Shown here: piece after piece, positions 1 to 7,005 of the stretch
How positions within the stretch are numbered: the stretch's first letter is position 1
Layout of the letters: every line of letters begins with the position of its first letter
DNA from: Acidobacteriota bacterium
Lineage (GTDB): Bacteria > Acidobacteriota > Terriglobia > Terriglobales > Acidobacteriaceae
NCBI GenBank assembly: GCA_025353435.1
Contig: JANXQR010000600.1
Coordinates: 1 to 11,053, forward strand
Reading direction: 5' to 3'
Length of the DNA stretch: 11,053 nucleotides
Notes under the pieces: generated by a model
What the model saw: only the letters and a program-made list of their open reading frames with translations
Databases searched by the model: none
Told to the model about the DNA's origin: nothing
Made by a program: the position numbers and the translations under genes

Positions 1-67
1 CAGGCGCTCGAAGATTGTTCAGTAATTGCAACATTGCCCTCCCCCCTCCTCCGCCTCCTCCTCCTTG

Positions 68-95
68 CTGGCGCTGCTGATTCAAGCAGCGCCAG
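68..95 (+). terminator. Hairpin terminator of an upstream plus-strand gene
   Basis: A perfect 11-bp stem (68-78 with 85-95, CTGGCGCTGCT) closes a 6-nt loop (GATTCA) and is followed by ATTTATTT. The T-rich side lies only on the plus strand, so it probably ends a gene entering from the left. One reading frame has a stop at 23-25 (…RRSKIVQ, then TAA) and could be that gene's last codons, but seven codons are too few to call a gene. Confidence 0.6.
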
Positions 96-136
96 ATTTA
101 TTTGGTCGCGCAAACGGACTACCCGAGATACAAAAT

Positions 137-172
137 GCGAAGGCGGAGACCAACTTCGGTCTCCGCCTTCGC
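137..172 (-). terminator. Strong bidirectional terminator after the mazG-GNAT-racemase operon
   Basis: A perfect 15-bp inverted repeat (137-151 with 158-172) has a 6-nt loop AACTTC. It is flanked by TTTTCTT on the plus side and, read on the minus strand, by ATTTTG. It lies 39 bp beyond the stop codon of the racemase gene, so it should end the minus-strand operon and could stop plus-strand transcription as well. Its minus-strand core (GGCGGAGACCGAAGTTGG…) resembles the repeats at 8399-8440 and 9944-9985, so the terminator may be a co-opted copy of a dispersed hairpin. Confidence 0.8.
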
Positions 173-211
173 TTTTCTTGATTCTCGAATTCACGCACCC
201 GGTCGAAAGTT

Positions 212-1336
212 TTACGCCATCGCAAACGCCCGAATCGTCTCCTTGCGCACCGTGAGCCGTTCCACCAGGTCGGCTCGCACCTCGTAGCCGCGGCCCGGAA
301 TATTCGGAATGTCAATCTCGCCCTTTGACGTCACCGTCACCTCAGGCTCAATAATGTCGTCCGCAAAGTACCGCGCCGAAGCCGACACATCACCCGGAAG
401 CGAGAAGTTCTCAAGCGACGCCAGTGCGATGTTATGAGCCCGCCCGAGACCCGCCTCCAGCATCCCGCCGCACCACACTGGAACGCCCCGCTCCATCGCC
501 GCATTATGCACTGCAATGGCCTCGGAGAAACCGCCCACGCGCCCCAGCTTGATGTTGATAATCCGGCACGATCCCATCTCGATCGCCGCCAGCGCATCGC
601 GCCGGTTGTGAATCGACTCATCCAGGCAAATCGGCGTATGCAGCTGTCTTTGCAGCATCGAGTGATAGTAGAAGTCGTCATGCCACAGCGGTTGCTCAAT
701 CATCATCAGGTCGAACTGGTCAAAGCTCCGCAGCCGCTCCGCATCATGCAGCCGGTAGGCTGAGTTCGCATCGCAGCTCAGCAGAATGCCCGGCCACTTA
801 TGCCGCACCCGCTCGAAGACCTCAACATCCCAGCCCGGCTTGCATTTCAGCTTGATCCGCTGATAGCCCGCCTCCAACTCCTTCTCAATAATCGCCATCA
901 GGTCCGGAATCGTCGCCTGAATTCCCAACGAAACGCCGCAAGGGATCCGGTCGCGCACGCCGCCCAACAACCGCGACAGCGAAACCCCCTCGCGCTGCGC
1001 CTCCAGGTCCCAGATCGCGTTCTCCAGCGCCGCCTTGGCCATCCGATTGCCGCGCACCAGCCTGAAGATCTTCGGGCATTCACCGCCATGCTCGACGTTT
1101 TCAGCCGCGGCCAGCATCGGCCCCAGGTCGTTCACAATCACCTGCCATGCCGTGTCGGTCGATTCGCCCGAGAAAAACGGCTTCTCGCCCGCCGTGCACT
1201 CGCCCCAGCCTGTCAGGCCTTCTGACCGCACTTCGGCCAACAAAATCCGCCGGTTGCGCGTCACCCCAAAACTGGTCTCAAACGGGCGCACCAATGGCAT
1301 CTGGAGTTCCCGCAGGATAATTCCGTCGATTCTCAT
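212..1336 (-). CDS. menC: N-succinylamino acid racemase / o-succinylbenzoate synthase (enolase superfamily)
   Basis: This is a 374-residue cytoplasmic enzyme of full family length. An N-terminal capping domain (about 1-125) precedes a beta-barrel carrying the expected catalytic set: the K-x-K motif (K162, K164), metal ligands D189 (CDAN), E214 (IEQP) and D239 (LDES), and the opposite base K263 (NIKLGRVGG). The GGM motif is at 290-292. The family makes o-succinylbenzoate for menaquinone, racemises N-succinylamino acids, or does both. Arg266, three residues after the catalytic Lys, is a position I recall being linked to racemase activity in the promiscuous NSAR/OSBS group. The ATG overlaps the stop of the upstream GNAT gene (ATGA), so translation is probably coupled. 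No other menaquinone gene is in the window, and the GNAT neighbour favours the racemase role. The symbol menC follows common annotation practice; the exact substrate is inferred. Confidence 0.9.
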   Translation of the reverse strand: MRIDGIILRELQMPLVRPFETSFGVTRNRRILLAEVRSEGLTGWGECTAGEKPFFSGESTDTAWQVIVNDLGPMLAAAENVEHGGECPKIFRLVRGNRMAKAALENAIWDLEAQREGVSLSRLLGGVRDRIPCGVSLGIQATIPDLMAIIEKELEAGYQRIKLKCKPGWDVEVFERVRHKWPGILLSCDANSAYRLHDAERLRSFDQFDLMMIEQPLWHDDFYYHSMLQRQLHTPICLDESIHNRRDALAAIEMGSCRIINIKLGRVGGFSEAIAVHNAAMERGVPVWCGGMLEAGLGRAHNIALASLENFSLPGDVSASARYFADDIIEPEVTVTSKGEIDIPNIPGRGYEVRADLVERLTVRKETIRAFAMA

Positions 1337-2211
1337 AAGCCTGCTGTCCCTTGCAAAGTTTGGATGCCTGATTCAAGCCGGGCAGGAGTGCCCAGCTCAA
1401 AAATCCCGTTCCCTTCGGCATCCCGTTCGAAGCCCAGTACGGCTAGTCCCCGGGAAAACGCTTGTTGAAACCTGTGGCGATTCTCCAACTGAACCGCAAG
1501 GGCACGATCACGATCTCTGTCATTCGCCTTCCATTCGTAGATGGAAGCAGGCACCGTGATTCGTTCCTCGATGGGTCCAACAACCGCCGCGCGCCCCGCC
1601 AGAATCGATTTAACTCGCTCCGAGTCCAAATCCCACTCGGCCAAAAGTCGATCTGTCGGCAATCCGCCCTGCAGTCGACTTGAGGATACACCATAAAAAT
1701 TCTCGCGATAGTGACGAACAACAGCACCAAGCTTGTGGATATTCAGGAAAGAATTCTTGATCTCCAACGGATCAAATGTCCATTCCATGTGCCGAATGCC
1801 CCGCGTAAGTGCCTCGCGCCGCTGCTCCAGCTTGAGTTTCGCCCCAATCCCCAGGTTGCGATACCCTTCCCTCACCGCCAGCATGTGGCTGTGCAAATAA
1901 GCCCGCGGCTCTCCATCCGCAAATTTTTCGCCGGCCTTCACGCCCGGCAAAGACAGGGCGAAACCAATCATCGAATTCGCATCTCCGAATGCCTTCGCGC
2001 CATCGCCTCGCGCGCTCCGGCTTCCATCTCGCATCCCTTTGCCTTGCAAATCTGTGTCGAACGCCCCAATCACCTGCCCGCCCGCCTTCTGCATCACCAA
2101 AAAAGCCTTCCGCGGCATCATGTCAGTCGCATCGTATCCCCATGTCTCCACCTGGAGCCGCACGCAAGCCTCCAGCTCCTCAAGCCCCGCGCACTCCCGG
2201 ATCACAATCAC
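1333..2211 (-). CDS. GNAT-superfamily acyltransferase, COG3375 type; candidate amino-acid N-succinyltransferase
   Basis: A 292-residue protein. The GNAT acyl-CoA binding motif is visible as Y117-R-N-L-G-I-G-A-K-L (R-x-x-G-x-G), preceded by the beta-4-like strand SHMLAVREG. The following WTFDPLEIKNSFLN, KLGA and NFYG segments (about 144-174) are, from memory, typical of COG3375 proteins. A polar insert at about 52-80 looks like a variable loop. The start is GTG, with GGAGG (2219-2223) placed 7 nt upstream inside the end of mazG, and the GTG overlaps the mazG stop as GTGA. The 3' end overlaps the racemase start as ATGA. In Geobacillus a GNAT enzyme beside an N-succinylamino acid racemase succinylates D-amino acids; I infer a similar role here, though the acyl donor and acceptor cannot be read from sequence. 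Confidence 0.85.
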   Translation of the reverse strand: MIVIRECAGLEELEACVRLQVETWGYDATDMMPRKAFLVMQKAGGQVIGAFDTDLQGKGMRDGSRSARGDGAKAFGDANSMIGFALSLPGVKAGEKFADGEPRAYLHSHMLAVREGYRNLGIGAKLKLEQRREALTRGIRHMEWTFDPLEIKNSFLNIHKLGAVVRHYRENFYGVSSSRLQGGLPTDRLLAEWDLDSERVKSILAGRAAVVGPIEERITVPASIYEWKANDRDRDRALAVQLENRHRFQQAFSRGLAVLGFERDAEGNGIFELGTPARLESGIQTLQGTAGL

Positions 2212-3209
2212 GCCCGCCCCTCCGGAATAGTGCTTTCGGGGGAAAGGTAGTCCGGGGCTTCAGCCCCGGTATTAGACAACTCCGTAGATTGGGCTTTAGC
2301 CCCTGAGGCATGCTTTTCGGGCAACTCCGCCAGCTTCCGCTTCGCCGCTCCCCACAGCTCTTCGAGTTCAGCCGGAGTGAGTTCTTCAAGTGGTTTCGAG
2401 GAAGCAATCTCCATCTCTCTGAATCTACGTCGAAACCGTAGATTGCACCCGCGCAGCGCCATCTCCGCGTCCACACCCAAATGCCGCGCCAGATTCACCA
2501 CCGTAAACAGCAAATCCCCCAGCTCCGCCTCGATCTCAGTCGTTCGCCCTGCCGCAACCTCGACCTCCAGCTCCGCAACTTCTTCCGCCACTTTGGGCAG
2601 TAGATCCTGCCAGTGCGGCCAGTCAAACCCCGCCTTGGCCGCCTTCGACCCCAGCTTCGCCGCCTCCGCCAGCGCCGGCATCGCCCGCTGCACAGAATCC
2701 AGCCGCGACTCAGCCTTCACAACCGAAGGATTCTCAAGCGCTTTTATCTCCTCCCAGTTCCTAAGCACCGCGGCCGAAGACCCCGCCACATCCGCATCCA
2801 CGTCCGCCACATTTCCCGCCGCCCGCGAAGCCTCTTCCCCAAACACGTGCGGATGCCTTCGCACCAGCTTCTGGTTCAGATGGTCCAGCACATCGCTGAT
2901 GGTGAAATGCCCCTCATTCGCCGCCATCTCCGCGTAGAACAGCACCTGCAGCAGCAAGTCGCCAAGCTCTTCTGCTAAATGCGGAAAGTCCCTCCGCTCA
3001 ATGGCGTCGAAGACCTCGTAAGTCTCTTCCAGCGTGTATTTGCGAATAGTGTCGAAGGTCTGCTCGCGATCCCATGGGCATCCATCCGGCGCACGAAGCC
3101 GCGCCATGATCGCTGCCGATTGCTCAAATAGGGATGCTGCCCGCGCCGGGTCGGTCTGCAGGCTTGTGGCTGGAACCTGTGCTTTTTTCCCCTCGGGCCA
3201 GGAGTCCAT
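2208..3209 (-). CDS. mazG: Nucleoside triphosphate pyrophosphohydrolase MazG
   Basis: A 333-residue cytoplasmic enzyme of the all-alpha NTP pyrophosphatase family, which hydrolyses (d)NTPs to monophosphates plus pyrophosphate and is seen as a house-cleaning or (p)ppGpp-lowering enzyme. Both MazG repeats are present. The first starts RLRAPDGCPWDREQTF (37-52), with EExxE at E61/E62/E65 and ExxD at E81/D84. The second has E209/E210/E213 and E229/D232. The usual C-terminal helix ends near 297 (RKLAELPE). The last ~35 residues have no MazG character and are translated from a REP-like double hairpin. The N-terminus is about 20 residues longer than E. coli MazG. A -10-like box lies 8 nt before the ATG, so either the mRNA is nearly leaderless or a later start (for example Met35) is used. 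First gene of a three-gene operon. Confidence 0.93.
   Translation of the reverse strand: MDSWPEGKKAQVPATSLQTDPARAASLFEQSAAIMARLRAPDGCPWDREQTFDTIRKYTLEETYEVFDAIERRDFPHLAEELGDLLLQVLFYAEMAANEGHFTISDVLDHLNQKLVRRHPHVFGEEASRAAGNVADVDADVAGSSAAVLRNWEEIKALENPSVVKAESRLDSVQRAMPALAEAAKLGSKAAKAGFDWPHWQDLLPKVAEEVAELEVEVAAGRTTEIEAELGDLLFTVVNLARHLGVDAEMALRGCNLRFRRRFREMEIASSKPLEELTPAELEELWGAAKRKLAELPEKHASGAKAQSTELSNTGAEAPDYLSPESTIPEGRA
2252..2302. repeat. REP-like double hairpin inside the 3' end of mazG
   Basis: Two GC-rich hairpins of the same type lie 21 bp apart. The first is CCGGGGC-TTCA-GCCCCGG (2252-2269). The second is GGGCT-TT-AGCCC (2291-2302). On the minus strand they read GGGGCTAAAGCCC and GGGGCTGAAGCCCC, a pattern I recall as common between genes in acidobacterial genomes. 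Here they are translated as part of the MazG tail (residues about 301-320), and the GNAT Shine-Dalgarno follows 30 bp later. Confidence 0.75.
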
Positions 3210-3217
3210 GTAATCTC

Positions 3218-3245
3218 ATTCTACCGTGACAGCGCTTCCCGGCAA
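3218..3245 (-). promoter_or_regulatory. Candidate sigma70-type promoter of the mazG operon
   Basis: On the minus strand, TTGCCG (3240-3245) and TAGAAT (3218-3223) are separated by 16 bp and match the -35/-10 consensus at 4/6 and 5/6 positions. Only 8 nt separate the -10 box from the mazG ATG, so the predicted start site falls within about 3 nt of the start codon. Seen by eye only. Confidence 0.4.
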
Positions 3246-3316
3246 TTGATGCCGATCACACAGTCGCTGTCCTTCCCCCAGAAAACCGTTCCATCGAAAA
3301 GCCCGTCCAACCCAAT

Positions 3317-3339
3317 GTCAATGTGTAGTTGAAATTGAC
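3317..3339. promoter_or_regulatory. Weak inverted repeat GTCAAT-N11-ATTGAC upstream of the S41 peptidase gene
   Basis: Six-base arms (3317-3322 and 3334-3339) with half-site centres 17 bp apart sit 29 bp before the likely ATG. It could be an operator, but arms of this length arise easily by chance and I could not place a convincing promoter around it. Confidence 0.2.
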
Positions 3340-3367
3340 GGTCCTTCACGTTTCAGGAGGGCATTCG

Positions 3368-4417
3368 ATGCTTCTGAAGCTGTTCCCGCTTTGCTTCCTC
3401 TTCGCGGCCTACGCGTCCGGGCAAATCTCGGTGCCCCCTCCTGCGACCCCCGCCCCAGCACCGCGCTCCATCGCCCTCACCTCTGCCGACCGCCAACACA
3501 TCATCCACGCACTCGCCGCCCGCCTCCACCAGTCCTACATCTATCCGGACACAGCAAAGCAAATGGTCGCCGCCCTTCAAACACATCAGAAGCAAGGAGC
3601 ATACAACGCCATCACCGACAGCACCGCCTTTGCCGACCGCCTCACCGCCGACCTCCAGGCCGTCAGCCGCGACCGACACATTCGCGTCGAATTCATGGCG
3701 GAAAAGCTACCCCGCGAAAAAGATCCGCCCAGTGAGACTGAGGAAGAGATTTACCGCAACGCCCTCGACCGCACCAACTGCGGATTCCGCCACGCCGGCC
3801 TCCTCCCCGGCAACATCGGCTACGTCCAGCTCAACTACTTCGGTCCCAGCAAGGAATGTGCCTCCGCCGCGGCCATCGCTATGAAGGCGGTCTCTCAGGC
3901 CGACGCCATCATCTTCGACATGCGCCTCAACCACGGCGGCGATCCCGGCATGGTTGCCCTGCTCGCCTCCTACCTCTTCGACCAGCCCACCCACCTCGAC
4001 GACCTCTACAACCGCCACGAAAACAAGACCACCCACTACTGGGCAACGCCTGAAAAAGTGTCCGACCGCTTGCCAACCCAACCCGTCTACGTGCTCACCT
4101 CGCGCTCCAGCTTTTCCGGCGCCGAGCAGTTCTGCTACGACCTACGCAACCTGCGCCGCGCCACCATCATCGGCGAAAGAACCGGGGGCGCTGCCCATCC
4201 CACCCGTAACCGCCGCCTTAGCGACCATTTCCTCATCGCCATGCCCGAGTACCGCTACATCAACCCCGTCACCCGCACCGACTGGGAAGGTGAAGGCATT
4301 GCCCCCGACGTCCCCGTATCTCCATGGAACGCTCTCGTCATTGCTAGCAAACTAGCCATCCGTCGCCTCGCCCAAGCCGACGCCGACCCCGCCCGTCCCC
4401 TGTCCGCCCAACGCTAA
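3368..4417 (+). CDS. Exported S41-family (C-terminal processing / IRBP-like) serine peptidase
   Basis: A 349-residue protein. The ATG at 3368 is chosen over an in-frame TTG at 3329 because AGGAGG (3355-3360) lies 7 nt upstream and the protein then begins with a clean signal peptide (MLLKLFPLCFLFAAYASG, cleavage near residue 18). A Pro/Ala-rich linker (20-33) and an alpha-helical N-terminal domain (about 37-100) follow. S41 core motifs are SRDRHIRV with His104, IIFDMRLNHGGDPG (181-194), LTSRSSFSGAEQF with the likely nucleophile Ser250, and GERTGGAAHP (269-278). This is the compact peptidase type without a PDZ domain, probably acting in the periplasm or outside. The substrate is unknown. Third codon positions are strongly C-rich. 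It diverges from mazG across a 158-bp gap. Confidence 0.88.
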   Translation: MLLKLFPLCFLFAAYASGQISVPPPATPAPAPRSIALTSADRQHIIHALAARLHQSYIYPDTAKQMVAALQTHQKQGAYNAITDSTAFADRLTADLQAVSRDRHIRVEFMAEKLPREKDPPSETEEEIYRNALDRTNCGFRHAGLLPGNIGYVQLNYFGPSKECASAAAIAMKAVSQADAIIFDMRLNHGGDPGMVALLASYLFDQPTHLDDLYNRHENKTTHYWATPEKVSDRLPTQPVYVLTSRSSFSGAEQFCYDLRNLRRATIIGERTGGAAHPTRNRRLSDHFLIAMPEYRYINPVTRTDWEGEGIAPDVPVSPWNALVIASKLAIRRLAQADADPARPLSAQR

Positions 4418-4432
4418 GCGCACACCGCGGCC

Positions 4433-4488
4433 CCTCAGTCCCTAAGTCCCTCAGTCCCTAAGTCCCTCAGTCCCTCAGTCCCTCAGTC
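4433..4488. repeat. Seven tandem copies of an octamer (CCTCAGTC / CCTAAGTC)
   Basis: The 56 bp divide exactly into seven 8-bp units: five CCTCAGTC and two CCTAAGTC, with the variants at the second and fourth positions. The array fills most of the 97 bp between the S41 peptidase gene and pilD and ends 10 bp before the candidate pilD -10 box. The 8-bp period and near-perfect units fit a slippage-prone array that may differ in copy number between strains. Confidence 0.9.
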
Positions 4489-4498
4489 CCACGTAACG

Positions 4499-4504
4499 TA
4501 TACT
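4499..4504 (+). promoter_or_regulatory. Candidate -10 box of pilD (TATACT)
   Basis: TATACT matches the -10 consensus at 5/6 positions and sits 10 nt before the pilD ATG. The expected start site is about 4511, giving a leader of only about 4 nt, and there is no Shine-Dalgarno. The -35 position would fall inside the octamer array, where no TTGACA-like sequence is seen. Confidence 0.4.
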
Positions 4505-4514
4505 TCCCCTTCAC

Positions 4515-5375
4515 ATGCTCCGCATCCTGGGAACCACCTTCGCCGCCCTGCTCGGCCTCGCCTTCGGCAGCTTCCTCAACGTATGCCTCAGCCGCTGGCC
4601 CGCCAACGAGAGCATCGTCGCGCCCCATTCCCACTGCCGCACCTGCCACCGCACCCTGCTGTGGTGGGAGAATATTCCTCTCTTCAGTTGGCTCGCCCTC
4701 CGCGGACGCTGCCGAACCTGCCGCGCACTCATCGGCCTCCGCTATACGCTGGTTGAAGTCTCAGTCAGCACCCTCTGGGTGCTTTGCGCCTGGCGCGCTC
4801 TCTCCGTTTTTCCCGAGCAGACCGTCACCATCTCCTACACACCGGCTTTCCTCCTCAGCGGCCTCGGCACTGCGATTTTTCTCTGGATGCTCATCGCCCT
4901 GGCCGTCCTCGACGCTGAAAACCTCTGGCTCCCCGATTTCCTCACCATCCCCGGCATCATCCTCGGTCTTCTCTTCCGCACCGGCGCCAAGATCCTTGGC
5001 AACCCCTACTACAAGCTGCCACCCCTCGGCGTCATCCTGCTCAACCTCGAATACATCGCCGCCGCCGCCGCCCTCATCCTCCTCATCCGCGGCATCTACT
5101 GGCTCATCCGCCGTCAGGAAGGCATCGGCCTCGGCGACGCCAAGCTCATGGCCATGCTTGCCGCCTGGCTCGGCCTCCCCGGCACCATTCTCGCCTTCTT
5201 CCTCGGCGTCGTTCTCGGCGCTCTGGTCGCCGTCGCCATCATCGTCGCACCAAACGCAAAACGGACCGCCAGCATGAAGCTCCCCTTCGGCACCTTCCTC
5301 TGCATCGGCGGCATCGTCAGCGCTCTCTGGGGCCAGTCCATCCTGGCCTCCTACCTCGCCTGGGCCGGCTTCTGA
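4515..5375 (+). CDS. pilD: Type IV prepilin peptidase / N-methyltransferase
   Basis: A 286-residue inner-membrane aspartic protease that cuts the leader of type IV prepilins or type II pseudopilins and methylates the new N-terminus. All hallmarks are present: N-terminal GSFLNVCLSRWP (18-29); a cytoplasmic zinc-binding domain with two CxxC pairs (C41/C44 and C66/C69); catalytic Asp133 in VLDAENLWLPD; catalytic Asp208 in GIGLGDAKLM; and a late LPFGTFLCIGG motif (257-266). About eight hydrophobic segments are expected. Length and motif order are those of a complete bifunctional enzyme. No pilin or secretion gene is nearby, so it probably serves substrates encoded elsewhere. The ATG has no Shine-Dalgarno (CTTCCCCTTCAC precedes it), which fits a leaderless transcript from the TATACT box. 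A long Ser/Pro-rich frame inside it is a shadow. Confidence 0.95.
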   Translation: MLRILGTTFAALLGLAFGSFLNVCLSRWPANESIVAPHSHCRTCHRTLLWWENIPLFSWLALRGRCRTCRALIGLRYTLVEVSVSTLWVLCAWRALSVFPEQTVTISYTPAFLLSGLGTAIFLWMLIALAVLDAENLWLPDFLTIPGIILGLLFRTGAKILGNPYYKLPPLGVILLNLEYIAAAAALILLIRGIYWLIRRQEGIGLGDAKLMAMLAAWLGLPGTILAFFLGVVLGALVAVAIIVAPNAKRTASMKLPFGTFLCIGGIVSALWGQSILASYLAWAGF

Positions 5376-5494
5376 TCCCGGCCATCCAACGCCCCAAAAC
5401 CGCCTACCATCGCAAGCAAGCCCTCACCACAGCAGCATGCGTGTCTAAACAGTTTTGATTCGGGGTTCCCCGGCCAAAGATTTTGCAAATTCTC

Positions 5495-5523
5495 TTGACA
5501 CTTCTACCGCCACTTATCAAAAT
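5495..5523 (+). promoter_or_regulatory. Candidate promoter of the HEIGEW exported protein gene
   Basis: A perfect -35 TTGACA (5495-5500) is followed after 17 bp by CAAAAT (4/6 to TATAAT). The start site would be near 5530, giving a 5' leader of about 100 nt that ends with a good Shine-Dalgarno (AGGAAAGG, 5618-5625). No clear riboswitch-like structure was seen in the leader. Confidence 0.45.
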
Positions 5524-5630
5524 CGTCTCTTCTCGGCTGTAATTCGCTGCCGACAATTCCGCTCCAAAACCCCAAACTCGCAAGCCACAATCAAACTATT
5601 CGCTCGACATGTTTACGAGGAAAGGATTCC

Positions 5631-6983
5631 ATGCACACTCTTTGTTGCGCGGTTATCAAGAGAAACTGCTTTCTAGGACTAGTGGTGGCCGGCGCCCTCG
5701 CGCTTGTCTCCGTGCCCGCATCGGCCGACAGGATCACCGTAGAAATGCTCAAAAAAGGTCTCACGCGGGAACTCGTCCGCGGACACCTTAACCGCACCCC
5801 CACCAAGTCGAATCACTCGCCGTCATTGGGTAGCCAGATCCTCAACCAAGGCGGCCCCAGAGCCGCGGTCGCCGTTTCAACCGCAGCTGGGTCATCCATT
5901 GCCACTCCGCCCGTCTTCCCCTTCTTCCAACCAAGCTCGCGCAGCGGCTCCGTCAACTACGGCTTCATGGTCGGAACCAGCCCGTTCTCGTCTGAGGTTC
6001 GCGGGTCTTCCGTCAAGACCTTCCTGGTGCCCGTCGTCATTGTGGTCCACCAGGTGGCCTCTGACTTCGGCGTCGACGCCAACGGCAACCTCATTCTCAC
6101 CGGCATCACTGACCAGGACGCCACATTCGACCCCACCCAGCCCTCGCCCGCCTGTCTTGGCAAAACCAACAACGTGCCCTTCAAACTGGCCGTCCAGTCG
6201 CCCATGTTCCAGAATCACCACTGGGTCTGGGGTGGCACCGATCTCGGCAATACGCAATACGGAGACGCTTTCCAGCGCGCCAACTTCTGGCAAGCCATGG
6301 GTGAGGACCGCCAGGACTACCATCTGCGCTTGAGTCCGGTCGTAACCACAGCGCCAATCGTCCTAGACTTCCCCATCGGCACCGGTATCGCGTTGCCCGC
6401 CACCAGCCAGTTCGCCGGCTACTCCAACTGCGCGCCCACCGTCCTCGTCGACTTCTCCCTCTTCGACGCTCTGCTCGACTACGAGGTTTTGCCCCAGTTG
6501 CGGGCGGAGGGTGTGAATGCCAGCAACTTCCCGATTTTCACAGCCGGCAACATGCTCCTCGGCCAGGTCATCGACGAGTTGCCAGTCTTCAACGCGCAAG
6601 CCGCCGGTTATCACAGCTTGAGCAGTGTGGACCCCGCGCAAACCTACGGTGTGGTCCAGTTCGGCGACGAAAACTTCTTCACCTGGCCCGACGCCGTGGT
6701 CCTCTCCCACGAAATCGGCGAGTGGATGAACGACCCCACCGGCACCAACTACGTCACGGCCTATGGACCTTCCCCCTTCTGCCAGGGCAACTACGAAACT
6801 GGCGACGTTTTGTCCGGCATCTTCATGCCACCCGTCACCGGCAGAAATGGGTACACCTACACCCTCCAGGAGTTGGCATTCTTCTCGTATTTCTACGGTG
6901 CCCCTTCACTTGGCGCCAACGGCTGGTACTCCAACAACAACACCCTGACCACGGACGCCGGCCCCGCCTGCAGCCCGTTTTAA
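5631..6983 (+). CDS. Exported protein of unknown function with an HEIGEW metalloprotease-like motif
   Basis: A 450-residue protein. A signal peptide spans residues 1-32 (hydrophobic core CFLGLVVAGALALVSV, cleavage after ASA), and the ATG has AGGAAAGG 5 nt upstream. A Ser/Pro/Ala-rich stretch (about 55-110) leads to a folded region beginning near 127 (VKTFLVPVVIVVHQV). The striking site is VVLSHEIGEWMNDPTGTN: His360, Glu361, Glu364 and Asp368 form an HExxE-type motif like those of zinc metalloproteases, and an acidic YETGD (388-392) could give a further ligand. I do not recognise a named family. I recall similar HE-x-x-EW-x-NDP proteins in bacteria and fungi, mostly annotated hypothetical. It stands alone, with its own promoter and a hairpin repeat behind it. 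Zinc binding and proteolysis are inference. Confidence 0.85.
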   Translation: MHTLCCAVIKRNCFLGLVVAGALALVSVPASADRITVEMLKKGLTRELVRGHLNRTPTKSNHSPSLGSQILNQGGPRAAVAVSTAAGSSIATPPVFPFFQPSSRSGSVNYGFMVGTSPFSSEVRGSSVKTFLVPVVIVVHQVASDFGVDANGNLILTGITDQDATFDPTQPSPACLGKTNNVPFKLAVQSPMFQNHHWVWGGTDLGNTQYGDAFQRANFWQAMGEDRQDYHLRLSPVVTTAPIVLDFPIGTGIALPATSQFAGYSNCAPTVLVDFSLFDALLDYEVLPQLRAEGVNASNFPIFTAGNMLLGQVIDELPVFNAQAAGYHSLSSVDPAQTYGVVQFGDENFFTWPDAVVLSHEIGEWMNDPTGTNYVTAYGPSPFCQGNYETGDVLSGIFMPPVTGRNGYTYTLQELAFFSYFYGAPSLGANGWYSNNNTLTTDAGPACSPF

Positions 6984-7005
6984 CAGCCCACTAACCACCG
7001 GGTGC

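Noticed and set aside
34..255. Short plus-strand frame at the left edge
   Set aside because: Runs through both terminator hairpins and overlaps the racemase 3' end.
1035..1559. Plus-strand frame crossing the racemase and GNAT genes
   Set aside because: Spans two genes on the opposite strand, with no family features.
2377..2937. Long plus-strand open frame opposite mazG (186 residues)
   Set aside because: Ser/Ala/Thr-rich translation lying antisense to a clear MazG; an artefact of GC-rich codon bias with no ribosome site.
3329..3367. TTG start for the S41 peptidase
   Set aside because: It would place the strong AGGAGG site inside the coding sequence and put polar residues before the signal peptide.
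4433..4488. Octamer array as a CRISPR
   Set aside because: The units are contiguous 8-bp repeats with no spacers, and no cas genes are present.
4753..5277. Ser/Pro-rich plus-strand frame inside pilD
   Set aside because: Low-complexity shadow of pilD; pilD has all catalytic and zinc residues in the other frame.
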